NCBI RefSeq assembly: GCF_022965805.1
Contig: NC_133104.1
Span: forward strand, 22,343,308-22,407,307
Direction of reading: 5' to 3'
Length of the DNA stretch: 64,000 nt
Source: Primulina eburnea
Taxonomy: Eukaryota; Streptophyta; Magnoliopsida; Lamiales; Gesneriaceae
Shown here: in pieces, positions 47,569 to 56,526 of the stretch
How positions within the stretch are numbered: position 1 is the first letter of the stretch
How the letters are laid out: each line of letters starts with the position of its first letter
Translations under genes and position numbers: made by a program
The notes under the pieces: model-generated
Databases searched by the model: none
Told to the model about the DNA's origin: nothing
The model's input: only the letters and a program-made list of their open reading frames with translations

Positions 47569-47891
47569 TGTAATGCCCGAGATTTAATTACTGTAATCAG
47601 ACGGGATTAATGGACAGAATTGAGATTTTAGGAGCTAAATTAAGATGTAAATGGAAAGCCGGGCGTCAGTACATTATTAGCTAAGATGTTGGACAGAACA
47701 TCTAGCGCCCGAGCGGTAGAAAAGAACAGCCCGAGCGCCAAGGCACCATAATTATAGAACTTGGGCAGAATGTATGGCGCCCGGGCGGTAGAATGTTACC
47801 GCCTGAGCGCCATTGGATATCAGATTCAGTAATGAATTCGATTGTATCGTGATATCGTTGATATGAATTAGACTGTACCTTGTTCAGATAT
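47569..47891 (+). repeat. 3' LTR of gypsy B, deleted and interrupted
   Basis: Starts TGTAATGCCCGAG and has the two-pair palindrome array at 47705-47812. It then jumps, relative to the 5' LTR, from about 40401 to about 40966, losing about 565 bp including the TATA box. Gypsy C is inserted after 47891; the target duplication should be GATAT (47887-47891). Confidence 0.88.
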
Positions 47892-48016
47892 TGTAATGCC
47901 CAAGAATTAATCACTGTAATTAACGATGATTGAATTATCATGTGATTATGAATGGACCAATCGGGATACCGAGAGGAGTATTTAGCATGAAATGGTGAAG
48001 GTGAGGCCGAGGGGAC

Positions 48017-48148
48017 ACCGCACCCGCGGCCTAGGAAGCACCGCACCCGCGGTTGTGCTTCGGGAAATATTGTGCATCGAGACCGTAGGGTGACCGCACC
48101 CGCGGTGCAAGACCGCACCCGCGGTGCAGCAACGACCGCACCCGCGGT
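48017..48148. repeat. Paired CpG palindrome array, ACCGCACCCGCGGT type (5' LTR of C)
   Basis: Five copies of ACCGCACCCGCGG(T) in two clusters (2+3). Each copy is an inverted repeat ACCGC/GCGGT around ACCC. It starts 125 bp inside the LTR. Confidence 0.92.
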
Positions 48149-48204
48149 GTTGCGTGTTGTGCGGAAAATGAGCCACTTGCCATGATGCATGCGCGAGTTG
48201 TCTA

Positions 48205-48216
48205 GATATATATATA
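48205..48216 (+). promoter_or_regulatory. LTR TATA box (C)
   Basis: GATATATATATA, 57 bp after the array, repeated in the 3' LTR at 63592-63603. Confidence 0.6.
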
Positions 48217-49063
48217 GACATGCTAGTCGGTTTTCAAAACATAAAATCAAGAGAAGGGTCTGAAGAAGAAAGGAGAAAATCCTTACGCCTTTGCTGAGAA
48301 ATCCGTCCGTCTGATTTTGAATCCGACTTCGGTATTGAGTTCCTGGCAACGTAGGTTACAACTGGACGTAAGTTTTACTACGTTTTGACATGTTTTAGAA
48401 TTATGATATTGTCAGAATTGAATGGAATTCATATATGATGTTCTTGACATATTAGACATCGTAGAATCGAAGTCAGATTAAGAAACAGACTAATTATGAT
48501 ATTGTTATGAATTTTCTGGTATATAGTGATTTATACCGGACAGATTTGAATTGTGACGGGATTACGGATTGTATTGGATATGAGTTATGGATTGTAACTA
48601 TTATCTGTTGAATTGGTATTGACGGGGATATTGAAATTGTACCGTTATACCGTTGATTTGAATTAAATCCAGATTCATCAGATTGTTATTGAGTTGAACG
48701 GTATATTGACATGAGATTATTGATATTGTCATTGCCAGACAGGCTGTGAGTTCAAGACATCGACTGAGCAAGAAACCGACGAAAGAAAGGTATAAGTCAA
48801 TGTGGTATTGGGAGATGGACTTGAGTCGGTTTGGACTTGGGTTTCCCTAAATCACATACTTTACTTTATTGCATTGATATTTGCATTGAATTGATGATAT
48901 ACTTGTTCTCTTGATTTTAGATTACAGGTAGTAGACGATTTATCTTGTGACAGAAGTGCCGGATAGTGGTGGTATCGCCACGGCACATTGCACGATGTCT
49001 CAAGATAGGTTATTAAAGATAGAACTGCAGTCCATGACGGATAGGTCAGGACACCGGATGTTT

Positions 49064-49201
49064 GGTTATATCGAGTAATAGGAAATGGGAATTCGTCTAT
49101 TACGGAATTCGATATAGGAATACCAGGATATTGGTTATATCGAGTAATAGGAATACAGTTCCTTCTATTACGGAATTCGATATAGGAATACCACATCTGG
49201 A
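49064..49201 (+). repeat. 69-bp tandem duplication in C LTR
   Basis: GGTTATATCGAGTAATAGGA begins at 49064 and 49133. Each unit also contains a partial inverted repeat (TATATCGAGTAATAG against CTATTACGGAATTCGATATA). Confidence 0.88.
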
Positions 49202-49387
49202 AACCGGGATTCCTAGACTAGGATTGAGTCTAGTCTGAACTGTAGAATTATGTCGACAGATTGCTATTGATTATGTTTCAGATTTTGATACATATATCTG
49301 TTACCTGATTACATGCTTTATATTGTTTATATGATTGCATGTTTCGTTGATTTATACTGGGATTACATTCTCACCGGAATTATCCGG

Positions 49388-49421
49388 CTGTTGTCTTGTC
49401 TGTATGTGTACATGACAACAG
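49388..49421 (+). promoter_or_regulatory. Conserved LTR hairpin (C)
   Basis: CTGTTGTCTTG...CATGACAACAG around a TGTATGTGT loop, 34 nt, about 290 bp before the LTR end. Confidence 0.75.
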
Positions 49422-49716
49422 GTGGGACATGTTCAGGGTTGAGGAGATGAAGAAAGATCGTGATTAGAGTGGAGATTCCGGACTTTGATTTTGATGTATA
49501 GTAGGGTTTGAACACTTTACATTAGTTGTTAAACCTGAGTTTAGTTTGAATGCATGCAGTACAGGAATTGTATTGTATTTTATATACTGAGATGTATATA
49601 TGTTTGATTTCACTACGTTCCGCATTTTAAAAAAAAATTTAGACCCTGTTTTTAATTGATTAATTAGTCCCAATTATGATTAAGAACTTGATTAGCGTCC
49701 GGGTCCCCACAACAGG

Positions 49717-49728
49717 TGGTATCAGAGC
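49717..49728 (+). promoter_or_regulatory. PBS of gypsy C (initiator Met tRNA)
   Basis: TGGTATCAGAGC; five bases (ACAGG) separate it from the LTR end. Confidence 0.9.
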
Positions 49729-49972
49729 GATAGATCCTTGAGATTGAGATAGGAGCTAGTGAGCGGGGTAGAATGAGATTTTCTTTCCTTGCTTTTGATT
49801 GCTAGCCTGATTTACTGCTTTATAATGCATGTTTACCTGTTTATCTGATTTGATTTGAAAACATGTATTATTGAGAACGAATCAGAGCCGATTCTGGATC
49901 AGCAGTAAGATGATCGGAGGAGGACTGAAATAGAACTTTGGGTTGGGATTGCTAATCCTTTTGATTTCAGAT

Positions 49973-50869
49973 ATGCCTCCGAGAAGAATGCCAGAACATG
50001 GGAGTACCTCGAATCCTCCCATGGATGTGACACCAACAGCAATGGAGAAATTGCTGAAAAGATTTCAGTCATTTCATCCACCGACTTTGAAAGGTACGGA
50101 GAACTCCGTGGAATGCGAAAGTTGGTTGGACGATATTAAATCGTTGTTTGAATCTTTGGAGTACCCTGAGGAAAAGAGGGTGAAACTGATAATACACCAG
50201 TTTCATGATGTTGCTAAACACTGGTGGATCACGACTAGAAGGGCATTGGAACAACGAGGTACGGCCATTACCTGGAATGTGTTTAAGACTGAATTTTATC
50301 TACGGTTCTTTCCAGTTTCTTATAGGAAGGACAAAGGAGCGGAATTTGCAAACTTGAAACAAGGCCAGTTAAACATTGAGGACTATGTGGCTAAGTTTTC
50401 GACATTGCTCCGATTTGCTCCTCATGTGGCTGGGAGTGATGAGGCCGTTGCAGACCAGTTTATAAATGGCCTAAATCCTGAAAATTTTACTTTGGTGAAC
50501 ACCGGGAGGCCCAGTAATTTCACCGATGCCCTGAACAGAGCCAAGGGAGCCGAGGCAGGCCTGATGAGGCAGAAAGAGGCTTCGTTCGTGCTTCCAGTAC
50601 AGGAACAACAACCACCTCCTGGATTTGAAGGTGGTAGCAGTAGTACCGGGAAGAAGGATTTCTTGAAGGCTAGGGGGAAGCAATTCAAGAAATCAGGGAC
50701 TACCTCGTCCAGTTCGAGTGGCTCTAGACAGATTAGTCAGGGCCAGAGCTATACAGGACCGTACTGTGGTACTTGTGGAGGGAGGCATTCCACAGATCAG
50801 TGCCGAGGAGTGGTTGGCAGCTGTCGTATTTGTGGACAGCAAGGACATTTTGCTCGAGTGTGTCCCTAG
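49973..50869 (+). CDS. Gypsy C Gag (ends at a premature TAG)
   Basis: The start is the MPPRR methionine at 49973; an upstream in-frame ATG at 49943 is not shared with related copies. The capsid region has [64 protein letters not shown] and DQFINGLN. A low-complexity Ser/Gln linker precedes two zinc knuckles, CGTCGGRHSTDQC and CRICGQQGHFARVC, which bind genomic RNA in this family. TAG at 50867-50869 stands where K has CAG. The same frame continues into protease, so the stop falls exactly at the Gag/Pol boundary. Confidence 0.9.
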   Translation: MPPRRMPEHGSTSNPPMDVTPTAMEKLLKRFQSFHPPTLKGTENSVECESWLDDIKSLFESLEYPEEKRVKLIIHQFHDVAKHWWITTRRALEQRGTAITWNVFKTEFYLRFFPVSYRKDKGAEFANLKQGQLNIEDYVAKFSTLLRFAPHVAGSDEAVADQFINGLNPENFTLVNTGRPSNFTDALNRAKGAEAGLMRQKEASFVLPVQEQQPPPGFEGGSSSTGKKDFLKARGKQFKKSGTTSSSSSGSRQISQGQSYTGPYCGTCGGRHSTDQCRGVVGSCRICGQQGHFARVCP

Positions 50870-52414
50870 AGGAGTGCCCAGGGATCACAGACGGCTGAGT
50901 CAGTGGAATCAGTGGCTCAGGCAGGGAGACGACCGTCTACTGTGCATTCTTTCCAGCCAGCACCGCCTAGTCAGACACAGCAGAGGCCAGGAGGGGGCCA
51001 GACCATGAGCCAGCCTCCTAGACAGCAGGCTAGGGTGTTTGCTCTGACTGAGGAGCAGGCACAGGATGCACCTGACGATGTGGTGGCAGGTACCTGTTTT
51101 ATTTCTGGTTATCCTGCATATGTATTAATTGATACTGGTGCATCGCATACTTTTATTTCTGAGAGGTTTGCATTGAGTCGTGTATTACCAATTGAGTCAT
51201 TGTCTGCGGTAGTGTCTGTTTCTTCCCCGTTAGGAACAGGTTTGATATCAGTGAAATCTGTGAAACCTTGTATACTGCAGTACGATGGACATGCGATTGA
51301 GCTAGACTGTATTGTGCTTGGTTTATCTGATTTTGATTGCATTATCGGTATCGATATGTTGGCCAAGTACCGTGCTACAGTTGATTGTTTCCACAAGATT
51401 GCTCGATTTAGACCGGAAATGGCTGAGGAGTGGAAATTTTATGGTAAGGGTTCTCGTGCCAGAATTCCTTTGATATCTGCAATGAATATGACTCGATTAT
51501 TGCAGAATGGAGCGGAGGGATTCCTGGTATATTCAGTTGACTTACTGAAAATGAGCCCATCATTGGCGGACTTGCCAGTGGTGTGTGAGTTTGCTGATGT
51601 CTTTCCAGATGAGATTCCTGGATTACCTCCGATTCGAGAAATAGACTTCAGCATTGAGTTAATGCCAGGAACAGTTCCGATTTCGAGAGCTCCATACAGG
51701 ATGGCACCGATCAAATTGAAAGAACTGAAAGAACAGTTGGAGGATTTACTGGCCAAGGGATATATCAGACCGAGTGTATCTCCTTGGGGTGCTCCAGTAC
51801 TGTTCGTGAGAAAGAAAGACGGGTCGATGAGACTTTGTATCGACTACCGACAACTGAACAAGGCAACGGTAAAGAATAAATATCCATTGCCTCGTATTGA
51901 TGATTTATTTGATCAATTGCAAGGTTCATCTGTATATTCCAAGATCGATCTGAGATCTGGATACCATCAATTGAGAGTCAGAGACTCTGATATCTCAAAG
52001 ACAACATTCAGAATCAGGTTTGGACACTATGAGTTTATTGTCATGCCTTTTGGTTTGACGAATGCACCGGCGGTATTTATGGGATTGATGAACCGTGTTT
52101 TTCAGAAATATTTGGATGATTTTGTTATCACATTCATTGATGATATATTGATTTATTCAAAGAATATGATTGAGCATGCTAATCATCTGAAGACTGTGTT
52201 GAGAATTTTGAGGACGGAGAAACTGTATGCTAAGTTGTCGAAATGCGAGTTTTGGCTGAAACAGGTTGTGTTGTTGGGTCACATTATATCGGGAGACGGT
52301 ATATCAGTTGATCCCAGTAAGGTTGAAGCCGTGATTAGTTGGCCGAGACCTACATCTGTGCCGGAGATTCGCAGTTTTATGGGTTTGGACAGGATATTAT
52401 CGTCGATTCATTAA
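50870..52414 (+). pseudogene. Gypsy C protease and reverse transcriptase
   Basis: In frame with gag after the TAG. Protease active site [11 protein letters not shown] (about 51125-51155). RT from [19 protein letters not shown] (about 51580) with [38 protein letters not shown] and [10 protein letters not shown] (about 52130-52160) intact. A one-base insertion near 52387-52389 (GGAC for GGC) shifts the frame just before GYYRRF, ending the ORF at 52414. Confidence 0.92.
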
Positions 52415-53576
52415 AGATTTTTCGAGTATTGCCAAACCGATTACGCAGTTAACCCAGAAAAATGCTCCTTTTGTGTGGTCAGAAGACTGTGAGTCTAGTT
52501 TTCTGGAATTAAAGAAGAGATTGGCCAGTGCGCCTGTGTTAACGATTCCTTCAGGTACTGGTGACTTTGTTGTTTATTGTGATGCATCTCACCGAGGATT
52601 GGGTTGTGTTTTAATGCAGCGGGGGCATGTGATTGCTTATGCCTCGAGACAGCTAAAACCCCATGAAACTCGTTATCCAATTCATGATCTTGAATTGGCA
52701 GCCATAGTCTTTGCATTGAAGATATGGCGACATTACCTCTACGGTGAGAAATTTGAGATATATTCTGATCACAAAAGCTTGAAATATCTGTTTTCGCAAT
52801 CAGAGTTGAATATGAGACAGCGGAGATGGCTGGATTTACTGAAAGACTTTGATTGTGAAATCAAATATTATCCAGGGAAGTCCAATGCAGCAGCAGATGC
52901 GCTGAGTCGAAAGGTATGTGCACTATCCTTATCGACGATAGGTGTCTCGAATTTGATAGAAGACTGCTGTTTGTCTGGATTAATATTTGAGACAGATCGT
53001 CAGCCTCTGATATTATGTGCAGTTCGAGCTGAACCAGAGCTGCTTTTGAAAATTAAAACAGCTCAGAAAGTTGATCAGAATGTACAGAATTCGATTGCGA
53101 TGGTCAGAACTGGACATCAATCAGAATATCAGATTCGTGACAATGTCTTGTATGTGAATAATCGTATTGTTGTGCCGAATGTTTCAGATTTGAGACAGCG
53201 AATACTGTCAGAAGTGCACAACAGTCGTTTTAGCATTCATCCTGGTAGCAGGAAAATGTATAATGATTTAAAGACAAAGTATTGGTGGAAACAGATGAAA
53301 TATGATGTGACTGAATTTGTTTCCAAGTGTCTGAATTGCCAACAGGTGAAAGCTGAGAGGAAGAAACCAGGAGGATTGTTACAGAGTTTGTCCATTCCTG
53401 AATGGAAATGGGATCACATTTCCATGGATTTTGTGATGCAGTTACCGAGAACCTCCCGAGGTTGTGATGCGATTTGGGTCGTGATTGATCGATTGACCAA
53501 ATCTGCTTGTTTTATTCCATACAAAATGACCTACAGGTATGACCAGATGGCCGATATCTATGTCAAAGAAGTAGTG
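52390..53576 (+). pseudogene. Gypsy C RNase H and integrase N-terminal part
   Basis: The +1 frame. The RT end reads GYYRRF-like, then RNase [18 protein letters not shown] (about 52570), [13 protein letters not shown] (about 52685), [11 protein letters not shown] (about 52765), [31 protein letters not shown] zinc region [26 protein letters not shown] (about 53218-53370), core [10 protein letters not shown] (about 53420) and [10 protein letters not shown]. It is broken at 53576 in a KEVV codon context by the insertion of K, and continues at 62290. Confidence 0.92.
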
Positions 53577-53868
53577 TGTGGGGACCCGGGCTCTAATTCT
53601 TTTTCTTGGGATTAAATGGATTGTTATTAAAAACGTGGGTCAAATTTTTGCTTTTTACAATAAATCAAATGTAACTAAACAAACATAATTCTTAGCTTAA
53701 CATACAATATAAACATGAAGTACAAGTCTTGTTCTTACAACTAGTGTTCAATACCATCTATAAACAAACGGTAGTACAAGTCTAACAAAAGAACCACTAG
53801 TCCTCTGCTGCGCCCGAGATCACCACGCTACCCCGATCATCTCTGTCTCGACCCAGATCCTGCCCCAC

Positions 53869-53902
53869 CTGTTGTTATGCACACATACAGACATAACAAC
53901 AG
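53869..53902 (-). promoter_or_regulatory. Conserved LTR hairpin (K, 3' LTR)
   Basis: Sense CTGTTGTTATG...CATAACAACAG, a perfect 11-bp stem; the identical copy in the 5' LTR is at 60657-60690. Confidence 0.75.
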
Positions 53903-55088
53903 CCGGAAAACCGGTGAGAACAAATCCCAGTATAAACATGTAACATGCATATAAACAATCTAAACATGAAATATGCTGATATGAATGTCATTCATATAAA
54001 ATCATGCAATGCGAATCTAATCATGTCTAGACTCGACTCGACTAGAACTCTAGGGATCCCGTTGTGAATAAGACGTCACTGGCTGTCACCTACCCTACCA
54101 ATCGAGGTGCTGTACGTCTTATCCTAGACTTCGGCCTGATCTGTATCCGCGTCTACAATAGGGGCGGTGATCTTCCCCTAAGCTGAGATATCGCCGAACA
54201 TCTAGTAGTCTGCCTGATCTCCAGACTGCCCTATCTTAATGCATGAATACAAAATCTGTAAACAAGCATAATGCAATGCTACACGATCTGTAAACAAAGC
54301 ATAGCAAGATCTGCATACAAATTCTATAAACAAATCTATAAAAATCATAATCATATCAAGGTATGAACAATAAAACAAGTATGTGATTTTGGTTGGGAAA
54401 ATCAAATGTGATCTCATTTGAGTCGTGATTCCCCAAACAAAACATGTACTATACCTTTCGTCGTAGAATCGCTGTCACGGTCGCCAATACGAATCTGAAA
54501 TGGAAATGTTGAATACGCACTCTATCAATTTCTAATCTAAATCAACACATAACCAAGTCACTACGTGATCTCGATACAATTTGACGGCATAACGACGCAA
54601 TTCTCGATACCGGTCAATCCAATTCTTAACAGATATCAACACTATCTTATTCTCAATCATAATCCAATACAATATTCATCCAAAACACAATAATTCTATC
54701 CCAATAATTCATAAACCATACTGAAATTCATAGGAAATGCATATGATATCATTTCTTTGATCCGTTTACAATTATATCATGCTCAATATGTCAAGAACAC
54801 AATATAACTATCATATTCTCATTTCCCAAACATCTGAATTTCGAAACTTGTTGAAATTACATAAAACTTACATCACTTTGTAGCCTTTGATGCAAGGAGT
54901 TCAAAACCGCAATCGGATTAAAGTATGGATGGCTAAATCTTGTTAAACCACAATTTAAAAGGATAAAGAAAAGTTGAAGCTTTCCTCTGAAACTTCCGAT
55001 TTTTGCTGCAAAATGGAAAGGAAATCGTGCAATGTTATATATATATTGCATGCCTACACACACATGGCAAGTCCTTTGAAGTACACGT

Positions 55089-55350
55089 CTCGCGCATATG
55101 CGCGGCATTACTCGCGCATGTGCGCGAGACCTACTGTCTCGGCAGATTTAACACTCGTGCATATGCGCCACTAAACTCGCGCATATGCGCCAATGGTTCT
55201 GGACACTCCGCGCATATGCGCCACTACTCTCGCGCATATGCGCCAAGGCTGCTGTACATGTCGCGCATATGCGCCACTCTTTCCGCGCATATGCGCCAAT
55301 GCTACGGGAATTCTCATGCATATGCGCGCATTCCTTCGCGCATATACGCC
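55089..55350. repeat. Paired CpG palindrome array, CATATG type (3' LTR of K)
   Basis: Ten copies in five pairs of (CT)CGCGCATATGCGC(GAG/CA), with a pair-to-pair period of about 54-66 nt. The spurious open frames at 55003-55515 arise from it. Confidence 0.92.
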
Positions 55351-55500
55351 ATAGCTTCGGCCTTACTCATTCTTTTGACTATCTTTCACATCTTTATTAT
55401 ACATTTCCCTTTCTTTTCTAGTCCAATGAAATACATCTACAATCATCTTAATTATCAACAAATCCATCTGATTATGATAACTAAATCTTCGAGCCTTACA

Positions 55501-55516
55501 TTTCTCCCCCTCTAAG
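55501..55516 (-). promoter_or_regulatory. Polypurine tract of gypsy K
   Basis: Sense CTTAGAGGGGGAGAAA, directly before TGTAAGGCTC. Confidence 0.88.
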
Positions 55517-55598
55517 AAATGATTTCGTCCTCGAAATTGTAGATAATCACTTAAAGTACAACAAGATGCAATACAAGCAAAAGTAACAATTACATACA

Positions 55599-55721
55599 TC
55601 ATGTAAATAACTCGGGATGTTTCTGTCTCATGTTGGCTTCTGTCTCCCATGTCGCTTCTTCAGCGCCGTGACGACTCCATTGGACTTTCACGAGTGGAAT
55701 ATTCTTCGTTCTGAGCTTCTT
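55599..55721 (-). CDS. Gypsy K chromodomain-like tail, after a TAA
   Basis: Same frame as the integrase C-terminal ORF but behind a TAA (AAA TAA AAG). It reads LRTKNIPLVKVQWSRHG then EEATWETE and ends PELFT-stop at 55599. Chromodomain-like tails of this chromovirus group are thought to guide integration to heterochromatin. The frame shows no further stop, so either the TAA is recent or readthrough occurs. Element A has the same TAA at the same codon; C has GAA. Confidence 0.75.
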   Translation of the reverse strand, partial: KKLRTKNIPLVKVQWSRHGAEEATWETEANMRQKHPELFT

Positions 55722-56516
55722 TTATTTCCGATCAAGAATCTGTATCGGTTGTTCCACGTAGCTCAGTGTCTGATCAAGTTCAGCTTCGTCAGGTTGAATG
55801 ACATGAGAAATATCTGGCATATATCGTCGTAACATCGATACATGAAACACGTCATGTATTCCGGATAGAGAAGGAGGAAGTGCAAGTCGATAAGCTCGAT
55901 CGCCAATCTTCTCAAGAATCTCGTAAGGACCAATGTATCGAGGAGATAGTTTCCCGCGTTTGCCAAATCGAACAACGCCTCTGAATGGAGAAATCTTTAA
56001 GAATACTCTATCTCCTGCCTCAAATACTAACGGTCTACGTCGGATATTGGCGTATTTTGCTTGTCGATCTTGTGCTGTCTTCATCCTCTTCTGAATGAGT
56101 TTCACCTTCTCTGTCATGTCACGAATCATATCTGGTCCAAGTTCTGGTACCTCTGAAATATCATCCCAATATAGCGGAGATCTGCACTTCTTGCCATACA
56201 AAGCTTCAAACGGTGCCATCTCGATACTCGTCTGATAGCTATTATTGTAAGAGAATTCGCAAAGAGGTAGAGAATCTTGCCAACCAATGCCAAAATCTAG
56301 CACGACGGCTCTCAACATATCCTCTAATGTCTGGATAGTCCGTTCTGACTGTCCGTCTGTCTGAGGATGGTAAGCAGTACTCAGGTGTAATGTCGTACCT
56401 AAGGCCTGCTGTAAACTGTGCCAGAAGTGTGAAGTGAATCGTGGATCACGATCTGATACGATAGACTTCGGCACTCCATGCAATCTGACCACCTCTCGAA
56501 TATAAATCTCCGCCAT
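55722..56516 (-). CDS. Gypsy K integrase, C-terminal part
   Basis: 264 codons. The catalytic Asp is in SDRDPRF (residue 22) and the Glu in DGQSERT (residue 58), giving the D-35-E spacing typical of retroviral-type integrases. GPYEI of the GPY/F module lies near residue 206. The true reading frame comes from the upstream polyprotein through a +1 frameshift; the ATG at 56516 is internal and probably not a start. Confidence 0.9.
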   Translation of the reverse strand: MAEIYIREVVRLHGVPKSIVSDRDPRFTSHFWHSLQQALGTTLHLSTAYHPQTDGQSERTIQTLEDMLRAVVLDFGIGWQDSLPLCEFSYNNSYQTSIEMAPFEALYGKKCRSPLYWDDISEVPELGPDMIRDMTEKVKLIQKRMKTAQDRQAKYANIRRRPLVFEAGDRVFLKISPFRGVVRFGKRGKLSPRYIGPYEILEKIGDRAYRLALPPSLSGIHDVFHVSMLRRYMPDISHVIQPDEAELDQTLSYVEQPIQILDRK

Positions 56517-56526
56517 CTGATCTTGT

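Larger units (their letters stand above)
40193..47891 (+). mobile_element. Gypsy B, old chromovirus of the A/C/K group
   Basis: 5' LTR (first 38 or so bases missing), PBS, gag, heavily decayed pol with most of RT deleted, PPT and a 3' LTR that lacks about 565 bp and is then interrupted by gypsy C at 47892. A reverse solo LTR sits in pol. The remainder of the 3' LTR should lie beyond the right end of the window. Confidence 0.88.
47892..49711 (+). repeat. 5' LTR of gypsy C
   Basis: 1820 bp from TGTAATGCCCAAG to CGGGTCCCCACA, containing in order the palindrome array, TATA, a 69-bp tandem duplication and the U5 hairpin. Confidence 0.92.
53577..55500 (-). repeat. 3' LTR of gypsy K
   Basis: 1924 bp; in sense from TGTAAGGCTCGAAG (55500) to CGGGTCCCCACA (53577). 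The hairpin is at 53869-53902, the TATA at 55035-55047, and the palindrome array at 55089-55350. Confidence 0.93.

Noticed and set aside
49943..49972. Upstream ATG giving a longer Gag in C
   Set aside because: The ten extra codons are not shared by K or B, whose homology starts at the MPPRR methionine (ATA in B).
50760..50866. Host CCHC zinc-knuckle gene
   Set aside because: The zinc knuckles lie in the gag-protease context of a retrotransposon with LTR, PBS and TSD.
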